DNA from: Sipunculus nudus
Lineage: Eukaryota > Annelida > Sipuncula > Golfingiida > Sipunculidae
Length of the DNA: 64,000 nt
Assembly: GCA_026874595.1 (NCBI GenBank)
Contig: CM049311.1
Coordinates: 13,979,676-14,043,675 of the forward strand
Reading direction: 5' to 3'
The notes under the pieces were generated by a model that searched no databases, had not been told where the DNA came from, and worked only from the letters and a program-made list of their open reading frames with translations. Position 1 is the first letter of the stretch, and the number at the start of each line of letters is the position of its first letter. The position numbers and the translations under genes are program-made. Shown in pieces: positions 58,001 through 64,000 of this stretch.

Positions 58001-59923
58001 GAAAAAGAATGAGAATTATGAGACAGAATGAGATGTAGAATATGAGGGAATGAGAATGAGAGAGAGAAAAAAATATTGACAGGGAGAATAAGAGAGAGAA
58101 TGAGAGAGAGGGAGAATGAGAATGACAGAGAGGGAGAGAGTGAGAATATGAGAGATAGAATGAGAGAAAGAATAAGAGGTCAAAAGAGAGGGGGGAATGA
58201 AACTGAATGAGAACAAGAGAGAATTAGAGGGAGAAAATGAGTGACAGAGAGAATGAGAATATGAGTGAATATGAGAGAATGGGAATGAAACTGAATGACA
58301 GATAGAATGAAAGAGAAAATGAGAGAGATGAGAATGAGAGAGAGAATGAATGAAAGAAAGAATGAAAGAATGAGAGAGAATATGAAGTGAGAGAGAATGA
58401 GATAGAATGAAAGAAAGAATGAGAATGAGAGCATAAGAATGAGAGAAAATAAGAGAAAGAACAAGGGAAAGAGAATGAAAGAAAGAATGAGAATGAGAGC
58501 ATGAGAATGAGAGAGAATGAGAAGAACAAAGGAAAGAGAAAGAGAGAGAACAGAGAGAAATTAAAAAGAGAGAAAGAACAAAAGGAGAATAAGAGTGACA
58601 GAGAATGAGTGAGAAAATGTGTAAGAGTCAGCAGCAGTAAGAAAAGGAGAAAAAGAAACTGATTGAAAGAAAGGCAAAGTGAAAGGTTGACGGGCAGTTA
58701 GACAGGCATAAAATCATTGGTGCATGTTTAATCCCCTCATATATGGCACAAGCAAGAGACCTGTGAACTAAACAATATTTGTCTGTGGGAGAAAACCTGT
58801 AAATCCATAGCATATGGAAAAAAGAAGCTTGTTTTTCTTTCATATATTTATTTTGTGAATTCATGGGAAACACTGCTGCTTTCAAGGCAATTCAGATTGT
58901 ATTGCACAGAAATTGAAGGAGCCTATTCCAATAGGCCTATCTTTAATCTAAAGATTATACCTTATAATCCTTTGAACCTGTTATAAATACAGGCCAGAAA
59001 AGGCCGAACATATGACACCAGGCTGTTTGTTTTGTTTATATTAATATGTTTATAACTTGTGGAGGACCACCAAAATAATAAAAAAATATTCAACAAGAGT
59101 ATCTAGTGGCAAGTTATTTGAGCTGATGTTTTGACATTTTTCAACTAATGACCATTCAACTTCTGCACAAATGCAAACAACTAAGGTTACTTTTTTTCTG
59201 TTTCCTGCTGTCAGTCCTGGAACAGGAACTATGTTTATGAACAACTTGTGGATAGCCAATCTCATTCATCCATCTCAAATGTATAACAAGAACTTTTCTG
59301 AACAGGATATACTTACAGTTCATTAACACGTACACAGAGGAAGCCAGAAATCACACACCAGCACATTTTATTGAACAGTAGGTGAAGAGCTGGCTTTAAA
59401 ATTGAAGTTTTTGATCCTTTTATTTCACTACAGCGCATTTGCTTTTGCAGCAATACTGACCTCATGTAGTGGTAGCTACTGGGGGATCAACTGACATATC
59501 CCAAATAAATGTTTCCACACTTTTGGAGGTGTTGCTTTCCCCCCCCCCCAAAAAAAAATCCTGTATCCACCCCTGGCCAGACACTGCAGAAATGGAACAA
59601 ACACATTATATAAGTGTGAATTTATAATCTCTATCATTTCCAAACGAATAACAAAACAACATACCTTGTTCAGCATATTCCATACAAATGGCGAGCACCC
59701 CTTGGTCCACAAAGGCCTCTCTGTATCTGATAATGTTGATGTGTTTACAACGACCTAAAACCTCCACCTCTGTCAGAGTCTGCGTCTTTTCCTTGTCGCT
59801 CAGGCCTGTTACCTGGATTTCTTTCATCACATATTTTTTTCCCGATGTCTTTGAGTGCACAAGCCATGCTTTTCCAAACGTGCCGGCCCCAATAAGTTTC
59901 TCTTTTTCGTAACTTCCCGCCAT
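39465..59923 (-). CDS. NIMA-related (NEK family) serine/threonine kinase, 8 exons, 556 aa
   Basis: Proposed CDS is complement(join(39465..40079, 40555..40680, 43718..43970, 47740..47877, 54886..55039, 55719..55791, 56312..56364, 59665..59923)). Phases agree at every junction. The kinase domain (~residues 5-280) has the glycine loop GAGTFG, the lysine in YVMKEI, the alpha-C glutamate in [11 protein letters not shown] in ILHRDLKTQN, DFG in [18 protein letters not shown], and the late arginine in ADGRPSAEQ, so it should be active. [13 protein letters not shown] and the ICxxxPYNxKSDxW block fit the NEK1/3/5 side of the family; the exact member is unclear. A ~270-residue basic, Ser/Thr/Pro-rich tail follows. 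NEK kinases act at centrosomes, cilia and in mitosis. The ATG at 59923 has A at -3 and G at +4. Confidence 0.88.
40555..40680 (-). CDS. NEK kinase, exon 7 (Ser/Pro-rich tail)
   Basis: The acceptor is TTTGACAG|GTTGGAC. The exon encodes [20 protein letters not shown] and [20 protein letters not shown], phase 0 on both sides. The donor is taken as GTG|GTATGC; AAA|GTGGTA, one codon shorter, is also possible. Called from reading frame and composition, not from homology. Confidence 0.6.
40852..40990 (+). pseudogene. Exon-like coding fragment of unknown gene (plus strand)
   Basis: The plus frame [20 protein letters not shown], then [20 protein letters not shown], has strongly protein-like composition and G/C-rich third positions, unlike its AT-rich surroundings. 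It is preceded by an AG and runs into a TCGCGAA-type repeat at ~40970. It lies in NEK intron 6 on the opposite strand. It may be a captured gene fragment carried by the repeat. Family not recognised. Confidence 0.35.
41344..42720 (+). pseudogene. Decayed non-LTR retrotransposon reverse transcriptase
   Basis: Plus-strand fragments in order are [10 protein letters not shown] (RT motif A region), [20 protein letters not shown] (motif B), LFADAAS then a stop where F-A-D-D is expected, [37 protein letters not shown], and a zinc-like CPLYSNC end. Stops fall at ~41647 and ~41700 and again between the 42199 and 42203 frames. The order and phrases fit CR1/Jockey-type elements. The second catalytic Asp is lost, so it is dead. 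The 5' part (endonuclease, ORF1) is absent. Confidence 0.8.
43215..43310. repeat. TCGCGAA-type dispersed repeat
   Basis: GGTGCGATCGCGAAAATGGA followed by AATATGAAGCCAACCA, as at 10115-10185. Confidence 0.6.
43718..43970 (-). CDS. NEK kinase, exon 6 (end of kinase domain, linker)
   Basis: The acceptor is CTTTTAG|ACATTAC. The exon encodes [37 protein letters not shown], then a basic linker with [10 protein letters not shown], ending KEN at donor AAT|GTAAGA. The SP/TP sites could be phosphorylated (inference). Confidence 0.88.
43971..47739 (-). other. NEK intron 5
   Basis: No exon is seen. The first 2 kb (43971-46000) is plain AT-rich DNA. From ~46190 to 47310 it is a repeat built on GACCTTTGACCT phrases that ends in GGACGGACGG and GTCAGCTGAGCT. 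Confidence 0.65.
46190..47310. repeat. TGACCT-rich dispersed repeat array with GGACGG end
   Basis: Five imperfect units of ~130-150 bp carry GTGACCTTGACCTTTGACCT, a CTTCCCCTGTTGGTAGG-like phrase, and GTGAAAGATGGAAGGTTTGG. The block closes with GGACGGACGGACAGACGG, CATCGCTATAGCCCAGC and GTCAGCTGAGCT. Similar ends occur near 36500, 36850 and 53850-53940. Confidence 0.8.
47740..47877 (-). CDS. NEK kinase, exon 5 (helices E-F)
   Basis: The acceptor is AATCACAG|TTATAA. The exon encodes [20 protein letters not shown] through QARFKPIPG, with donor CAGG|GTAAGT. Confidence 0.9.
50470..51402 (+). mobile_element. 5'-truncated LINE with poly(A) tail
   Basis: The frame is open from 50470 to the TAA at 51232-51234 and is lysine- and aromatic-rich. 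It holds a zinc-knuckle-like set [20 protein letters not shown], the C-x2-C ... H-x4-C pattern seen after the reverse transcriptase in L1/Tx1-type LINEs. A 3' UTR of ~125 bp and an A-rich tail (~51361-51402) follow. Only the 3' end of the element was inserted. The intact frame suggests a fairly young copy. Confidence 0.7.
51403..51492 (+). pseudogene. Short coding-like piece next to the LINE tail
   Basis: Directly after the A-rich tail the plus strand reads [28 protein letters not shown] and a stop. The composition is protein-like and the base use is richer in G/C than its neighbours. It could be the end of an older gene fragment or a transduced 3' exon. Not recognised. Confidence 0.25.
52531..52541. 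repeat. poly(G) tract, 11 G
   Basis: Homopolymer in NEK intron 4. Confidence 0.9.
52640..53950. repeat. Two ~680-bp repeat units ending in a GGACGG run
   Basis: The block GATGTAAACAA...TGACATGGTG...GAAAACTTGAATAAAA...GTGCCAT(T/G)G...AAATTTAAGGTA occurs from ~52650 and again from ~53333. The second unit ends with GACGGATGGACGATGGACAG, GCTCAGATGACTTATAGTC and AGCTGAGCT, the shared end of this repeat family. Confidence 0.8.
54886..55039 (-). CDS. NEK kinase, exon 4 (activation loop)
   Basis: Encodes the Asp of [36 protein letters not shown] and the [15 protein letters not shown] activation-segment end. The acceptor is ATTCCAG|ACCTG. The donor GCC|GTATCC is a non-ideal GT site chosen because phase and homology both fit. 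Confidence 0.85.
55719..55791 (-). CDS. NEK kinase, exon 3 (HRD)
   Basis: A 73-nt exon encoding [20 protein letters not shown] and ILHR, plus the first base of the HRD aspartate. The acceptor is TTATAG|GTGATA and the donor AGAG|GTAAGT. Confidence 0.92.
56312..56364 (-). CDS. NEK kinase, exon 2 ([10 protein letters not shown])
   Basis: A 53-nt exon, acceptor TTTTCCAG|GTGATTT, encoding [18 protein letters not shown], donor AAAAG|GTAAAT. It aligns with the GDL(F/M)KRI block of NEK kinases. Its acceptor is directly preceded, in transcript sense, by a 2.2-kb CU-rich tract. Confidence 0.9.
56374..58625. repeat. 2.2-kb GA-rich low-complexity tract (CU-rich in NEK transcript)
   Basis: Almost pure purine on the plus strand, made of irregular GAGAATGAGA and GAGAGA words with short embedded TGA. 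It occupies most of NEK intron 1 and stops 10 bp from the exon 2 acceptor. On the transcribed strand it is a polypyrimidine tract, which is why two large Leu/Ser/Phe-rich minus-strand ORFs (up to 252 codons) appear. Confidence 0.97.
58626..59664 (-). other. Promoter-proximal part of NEK intron 1
   Basis: Ordinary AT-rich intron sequence. A fragment at 59510-59580 (a 10-C run, nine A, then TCCACCCCTGGCC) looks like a transposon end. Confidence 0.5.
59665..59923 (-). CDS. NEK kinase, exon 1 (start, glycine loop, catalytic Lys)
   Basis: Begins [20 protein letters not shown] and runs to MEYAEQ plus one base, donor CAAG|GTATGT. The frame is open slightly upstream (from a GTG), but the first ATG is at 59923. 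Confidence 0.9.
59914..59921. promoter_or_regulatory. E2F-like TTCCCGCC at the NEK start codon
   Basis: TTCCCGCC (GGCGGGAA on the coding strand) overlaps the second and third codons of the NEK gene. E2F sites commonly sit at promoters of cell-cycle genes such as mitotic kinases. Here it is also simply the Met-Ala-Gly-Ser codons, so function is unproven. Confidence 0.3.
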
Positions 59924-60072
59924 TTTTGCACACACCTGTTTCTTGTCGTTTGGAGATTTGCTAGACTGGTTACCACGTCATTTCCTGTTCGTAAATTTCG
60001 AGACAAGGAAGATATGAAACAGGGAACCAGCCTATAAATTCAAAACTGGGTCATAAATCTGTCAGGTGGCGC
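59924..60072. promoter_or_regulatory. Probable NEK promoter / 5' UTR, possibly bidirectional
   Basis: The coding strand has CAGGAAATGACGTGG (plus-strand 59973-59987), a joined ETS core and CRE-like TGACG, ~50-65 bp before the ATG. On the other strand an ATG at 60073 is followed after seven codons by a good donor (ATG|GTAAGT at 60094), so a divergent transcript may start here. Confidence 0.35.
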
Positions 60073-60555
60073 ATGGCTTTAATTGGCTTCATGGTAAGTA
60101 AGAAACAACATTTAAATTTGTTCACTGATTTTGTTATTGATTTATTCCAAGTTGAAACTAACCGAGAATTATGCTTCTTTTGTAGACATGACGTTGCAGG
60201 TTTTTTCAATGATGCACAAGAGAGAAGAAATATGACATTTTTAGTTTCTACTGGTGATATAGATGGCACCACTTGCTTCAATTTTCGGAGACCACCAGTT
60301 ATTGCCGTTTCAATAAAATTTCCATCTGGTCATATTGCAAGAAAATGTGATAAGGACTACCATAATACCGTACGTTGCTTTCTTAATCCATGGGTGTTAC
60401 GTTTATCCATTAATAAAAAAATCATTTTTGAAAAAATAACAGTTAATGTCTCGGGCACTCTTTTAGAAATCGGGACATGCGGGCGGATATTTCCCCTTTT
60501 TTATTATAGATTTTGGATAACATTTTCATATGACCAGGGGACAACATTATATTAA
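60073..60555 (+). other. Weak 160-codon ORF, divergent from NEK
   Basis: The frame opens with MALIGFMVSKKQHLNLFTDF and ends LLEIGTCGRIFPLFYYRFWI and a short tail before TAA. It has no recognised domain, and its last third overlaps a dispersed repeat shared with 1185-1290. The internal GTAAGT at 60094 suggests that any real gene would splice out of the frame after codon 7. Confidence 0.15.
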
Positions 60556-60655
60556 CAGAATTCTTTTACTGATCGGGTAAAGGCACGATATAACAGGACA
60601 TTTTATCGGTATATTTTTATATTTTATTTTCTTGATAGAAATATCCTATCGGATG
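60440..60655. repeat. Dispersed repeat shared with gene 1 upstream region
   Basis: CCAGGGGACAACATTATATT, TAACAGAATT and the T-rich end match 1185-1290 at roughly 70 percent by eye. Confidence 0.55.
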
Positions 60656-61689
60656 TAGCTCAAAATCGGTGAATTTCTATTTACAATTAAAAAGAAATGA
60701 TGCCGATACAGGATTGTGATTGATTTTCACGGTGCCACAGAAACCAAATTTTTATATATTTATTTATTTTTTTTATTTTTATTTTTTTTTTTTGCTTTTC
60801 CAATATTTGAATACATGCTTTATCCATTCAATATGCGACGCGTGGCATTTGCAACTCTGTCACATAACCCTTGAACGGAGGCTAATCTACTCTAAAATTC
60901 CAGTATGGCAAAACATATTATGATTTCATTAATATAACACCAAAACGTGGGTGTTCACTACATAGAAGGAATTCATAATCATGAACTTCAGACTGCATAA
61001 AACCTGGTCTATATGTAATTCAAGGAATGTTTCTATATCATTCACCGGACTCAGAAATTTGTTGAATTACAGAAGATTACTTGCTTGATCGTCGGCGATT
61101 CATTTAGCAAGATCTTAAAATAGCACGGTAAACATGTAAGAAAAAGACTATTTGACCACAAGTTCTTTGAGGCTTGATTTCACAAAGGATTATACCCAGA
61201 CTGGCCAAGGAGACGTGGAAACAAATTAGAACCCGGAGCCTAGACTGATACCCCGCTCTATTATGGTACCGCTGCTCTAGGCCAATCATAGACCTATGGT
61301 TGGCTGAGGGCCCTAATAGAGCAGGGTACCAGTCTACCCGGAGCCGCGTCAGCCACACAAATGCGACTGGCTTTGACAAAAAGATGGCTGACTTTAGCAG
61401 TAAGCTGAGTTTCGTGTCTCGACTCGTTTATAGTTTATCCTGTTGGTTTCATTAGCCAACAATTTCAAACTTAAAAAATCACACCGTTTCCTTTCAGCGA
61501 CAAGAAACAAAAATAACAAAACCTGAAATTTTTTCGGGCATTTTTAATTGTAAAAGATTTATCTTTTTGTTTTAATTTTCTCTCAAGCCAAACTGAGCTG
61601 CTCAAAATCGGCTCACTTCGGCTTAATGAAATATCGGCGGCGTCTGCTGATAAACTCGGCTCGGCTAAATTGGCTGGCGGCGGCGCAAA

Positions 61690-61836
61690 ATGGCGGCGCC
61701 TGGCTCTAAAATAAATCTCAGAGGCCAATTGTCGAGCATTTTATATAGGCTACTTTTAAATCGTGGATGCGGAAGATTACTGTACTTGGGGAAAAATAGA
61801 AACCTGCCGTTTTCACAAACACGCCGAAAACTGTGA
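61690..61836 (+). other. Small ORF with strong start context (48 aa)
   Basis: GCAAAATGGCGGC places an A at -3 and G at +4 around ATG 61690 and is also a YY1-like motif, as often found at first exons. The frame starts MAAPGSKINLRGQLSSILYR and ends PFSQTRRKL, rich in Arg and Leu. A second YY1-like AAGATGGCTGAC with its own short ORF lies at 61381. It could be a first exon; no downstream exon is recognised. Confidence 0.2.
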
Positions 61837-64000
61837 ATATTTATATACTTCTTGCAAAACCAGGAGGAAAGTTTAAAAGTCCATCTTTACTTGTATCTCT
61901 CAAGACGCTAAATTATACGATTCACCTTGATGCTCAGTCTTTCGAAATAAACCGAGTTTATTCCAGTTGTGGTTTCTGCAAAAAGTTTTTATCAGCTATT
62001 AGCCTTGAAAACATGACTCACGCGCCCTTTTCAATGAACTTATGGAGCTTGGGACGGTTTTGGTGGCAAGCTGCCGCTATTAATCACTTTGTCCTTTGGT
62101 TTAACGAGTTTGACTTGTGCCCGAGGCTGTAATGCTGTTATAGAATACAACTCGCATGACAATATATGATGATATGTTTGTGATACTTACTATTAACGTA
62201 TTTAGACTGTCTTTGTATTATTCCTTTTGTAAAAGAAGTAATAGGCAAAGGTATAGTTTTTTGTTTACTTCTGGTTTATGTTGAATGTTCTTTTAGGGTA
62301 CAGCATTTATGTAGATTCTTGTGTAATTGATATTTAAACTTGTAAAGCTGTTTCTAACCAAATTAAAAAAAAGTGTTTCTGTAATATTGTTTCACAGTGT
62401 CATATCTTATAAGCCTATCGTGTTCCTTTTTTCGTCTAAAGTCCATTATTTTAAGATAATTACAAAAGTTTAGAATTTCATGGATTCATAAATCTCATTT
62501 GTGCATTTCATGTTACTTTCGAAATTTGTCATTGTGGTATGTCGTCATTGTAATAAATACTAGAGCAAGGTAAATAACAACTTTTTAGTGTTTGAGTTTA
62601 AAATAAGTTAACCATTTCAGTCATATTTTAAACATTAATATTCACTTTTTAACGAGTTTCTTTTGTGCACACGAAATTATGATTAAACTAAAAAAAAATC
62701 TCAAGAAATGTGAAAGGTTAATTCAGTCTGATTCCAAACCAATTAGTTCATTAAGAGTTACTTGACAACAGTCATGTTACAGTAATAATATTTATACATT
62801 TACAATTTCCAATAGATATTCCTGCTATTCTGTGAAGTCCGCACACAACTGACGAACAAGTTCTCCAAAGGTATGAACAACAGTTGTGAATATATTAGGA
62901 CGTATGTGCAAGTTCATGTTTGTCGACTGAGAATCATGACTAACTGGACATCATGACCCACGGGTCACTTGTTGTATTCGTGTTCTTGCTTTCAATTATT
63001 TTTCCTAAGAGAACATTTTATATAGTCTAACTACAATTTTAAAAGCATATGTACCAGGTACCCTTATATATAGACGTATATATGTAAGTGGATGTTTAGC
63101 AGTATTCGCTACATGTAGCAATTCGTTTTTGTCGGTCACGCATTCCGCATGCCGGATCCGCGATCTCACCTTACTTATTTAGTCAATACCGATTTTATCC
63201 GCATTACGCATGCCGCATTTCATACATAAGGAATCTTAGCTGAAGTTTTTAAACTGGTACTGGTCCCCTCACGACTCCCCTGGTGTCTCGGCAAAATTTA
63301 CTTCTCAGAATGCAATTTCCTTAAACAGGCTTGTTGTAACCCATTGAATATTGAGCATTGTTGAATGTGTGATGTCTCATTTCTCTGACCGTAGATGGCT
63401 GGAAGGACTATTTCTTCAACACATTTCTTAAATTGTTAACTATGTAAATGATGACTAACTACTCAGGCCGCCTCGTCTCCGTTTCAGTTTAAAGGCGAGG
63501 CTTACTTTCTATAGAATCTTAATGGCAGGCCATCGCACTCTAAAGCGGGTTTTGTGTTCTACTTCAAAAGTATCTGAAAACCCCGTCTATAGTCTAAGCA
63601 CTGTCGGTGTATTCCAGTATGAATAAGCTAAAGGTGGCGTTCTTCTTGAAGTCAGTTTAACTACTTTTTATTCGATTGCTAAGAAACCACCATTAAGAAA
63701 AGAAATTACATTAAAAAAACGCATGCCTTGGACCGGATTCACTACCCAAATAGTATATATTTCCCTAAAATATATTTTCTCGAGTTTCAGTCAATACAAA
63801 ATAAAGCGTATACGTTGGTAAAAGTAGCACCTTGCAGCTATTCCCTGTTATACTGGCTTTAAGTATACATGATGGACTCTTTTTTTGTATCATTTATTGT
63901 ATAAATGAGAAAGAAAGTTCAAGTGTATTTATACCAGAGGGACACTTTCTCTGTAGATTCTTTGTATTATGAAGCCGTATGTATTCATGTATGCAGCTGT
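61837..64000. other. Right end of window, no gene seen
   Basis: A 99-codon plus-strand ORF (61833-62132) has no recognised domain. An AATAAA at ~62549 could end a transcript from ~61.7 kb. The remainder is AT-rich with no supported feature. Confidence 0.5.

Noticed and set aside
59957-59973. RFX X-box in the NEK promoter
   Set aside because: TTTGCTagactGGTTAC breaks the consensus in the second half-site.
61833-62132. 99-codon plus-strand ORF as a gene
   Set aside because: No domain, no clear codon bias, and it overlaps the end of another weak ORF. Kept only as a note in the right-end region.

Overview
The window looks like animal nuclear DNA, most likely from a mollusc and probably a bivalve. 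It is AT-rich, its genes are split into small exons with GT-AG introns, and it holds decayed non-LTR retrotransposons, tRNA-derived SINEs, long microsatellites and tandem-repeat mobile elements of the kind common in bivalves. There are no operons, bacterial genes, CRISPR arrays or viral genes. The taxon is inferred from gene family and repeat style, not from a marker gene.

Left third (1-24.6 kb): two paralogous von Willebrand factor A (VWA) genes lie tail to tail. Gene 1 (+, 1382-11803, eight exons, 503 aa) can be assembled without a break. Its parts in order are a signal peptide, a lysozyme/transglycosylase-like N-terminal domain (my inference), a VWA domain with a complete MIDAS, a conserved small C-terminal module, and a hydrophobic tail that suggests a GPI anchor. 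Gene 2 (-, 24533-18594) repeats exons 3-8 with the same splice phases and nearly the same exon lengths. I find no counterpart of exons 1-2 in this window. The introns hold a 54-bp minisatellite with a recent ~615-bp tandem duplication carrying a SINE, a repeat-rich element with GTAGGTGGCGCCACC units, and coding-like remnants of unknown origin. About 5 kb of repeat-rich DNA separates the two putative polyadenylation signals.

Middle (24.6-39.4 kb): no intact gene. It holds AT microsatellites, an endonuclease-domain LINE fragment, another SINE, poly(C)/poly(G) tracts, a cluster of ACCGGTCC palindromes, and a ~2.7 kb element (33.8-36.6 kb) with five ~280-bp tandem units between inverted GCGAACCTGTG ends.

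Right third (39.4-60 kb): one NIMA-related (NEK) serine/threonine kinase gene on the minus strand, eight exons from 59923 to 39465, 556 aa. All catalytic motifs are present, followed by a low-complexity tail. Its introns contain a decayed CR1/Jockey-type reverse transcriptase, a 5'-truncated LINE with a poly(A) tail, arrays of TGACCT half-sites, and a 2.2-kb GA-rich tract that is CU-rich in the transcript and abuts the exon 2 splice acceptor. From 60 to 64 kb I see only weak ORFs and a possible divergent promoter.
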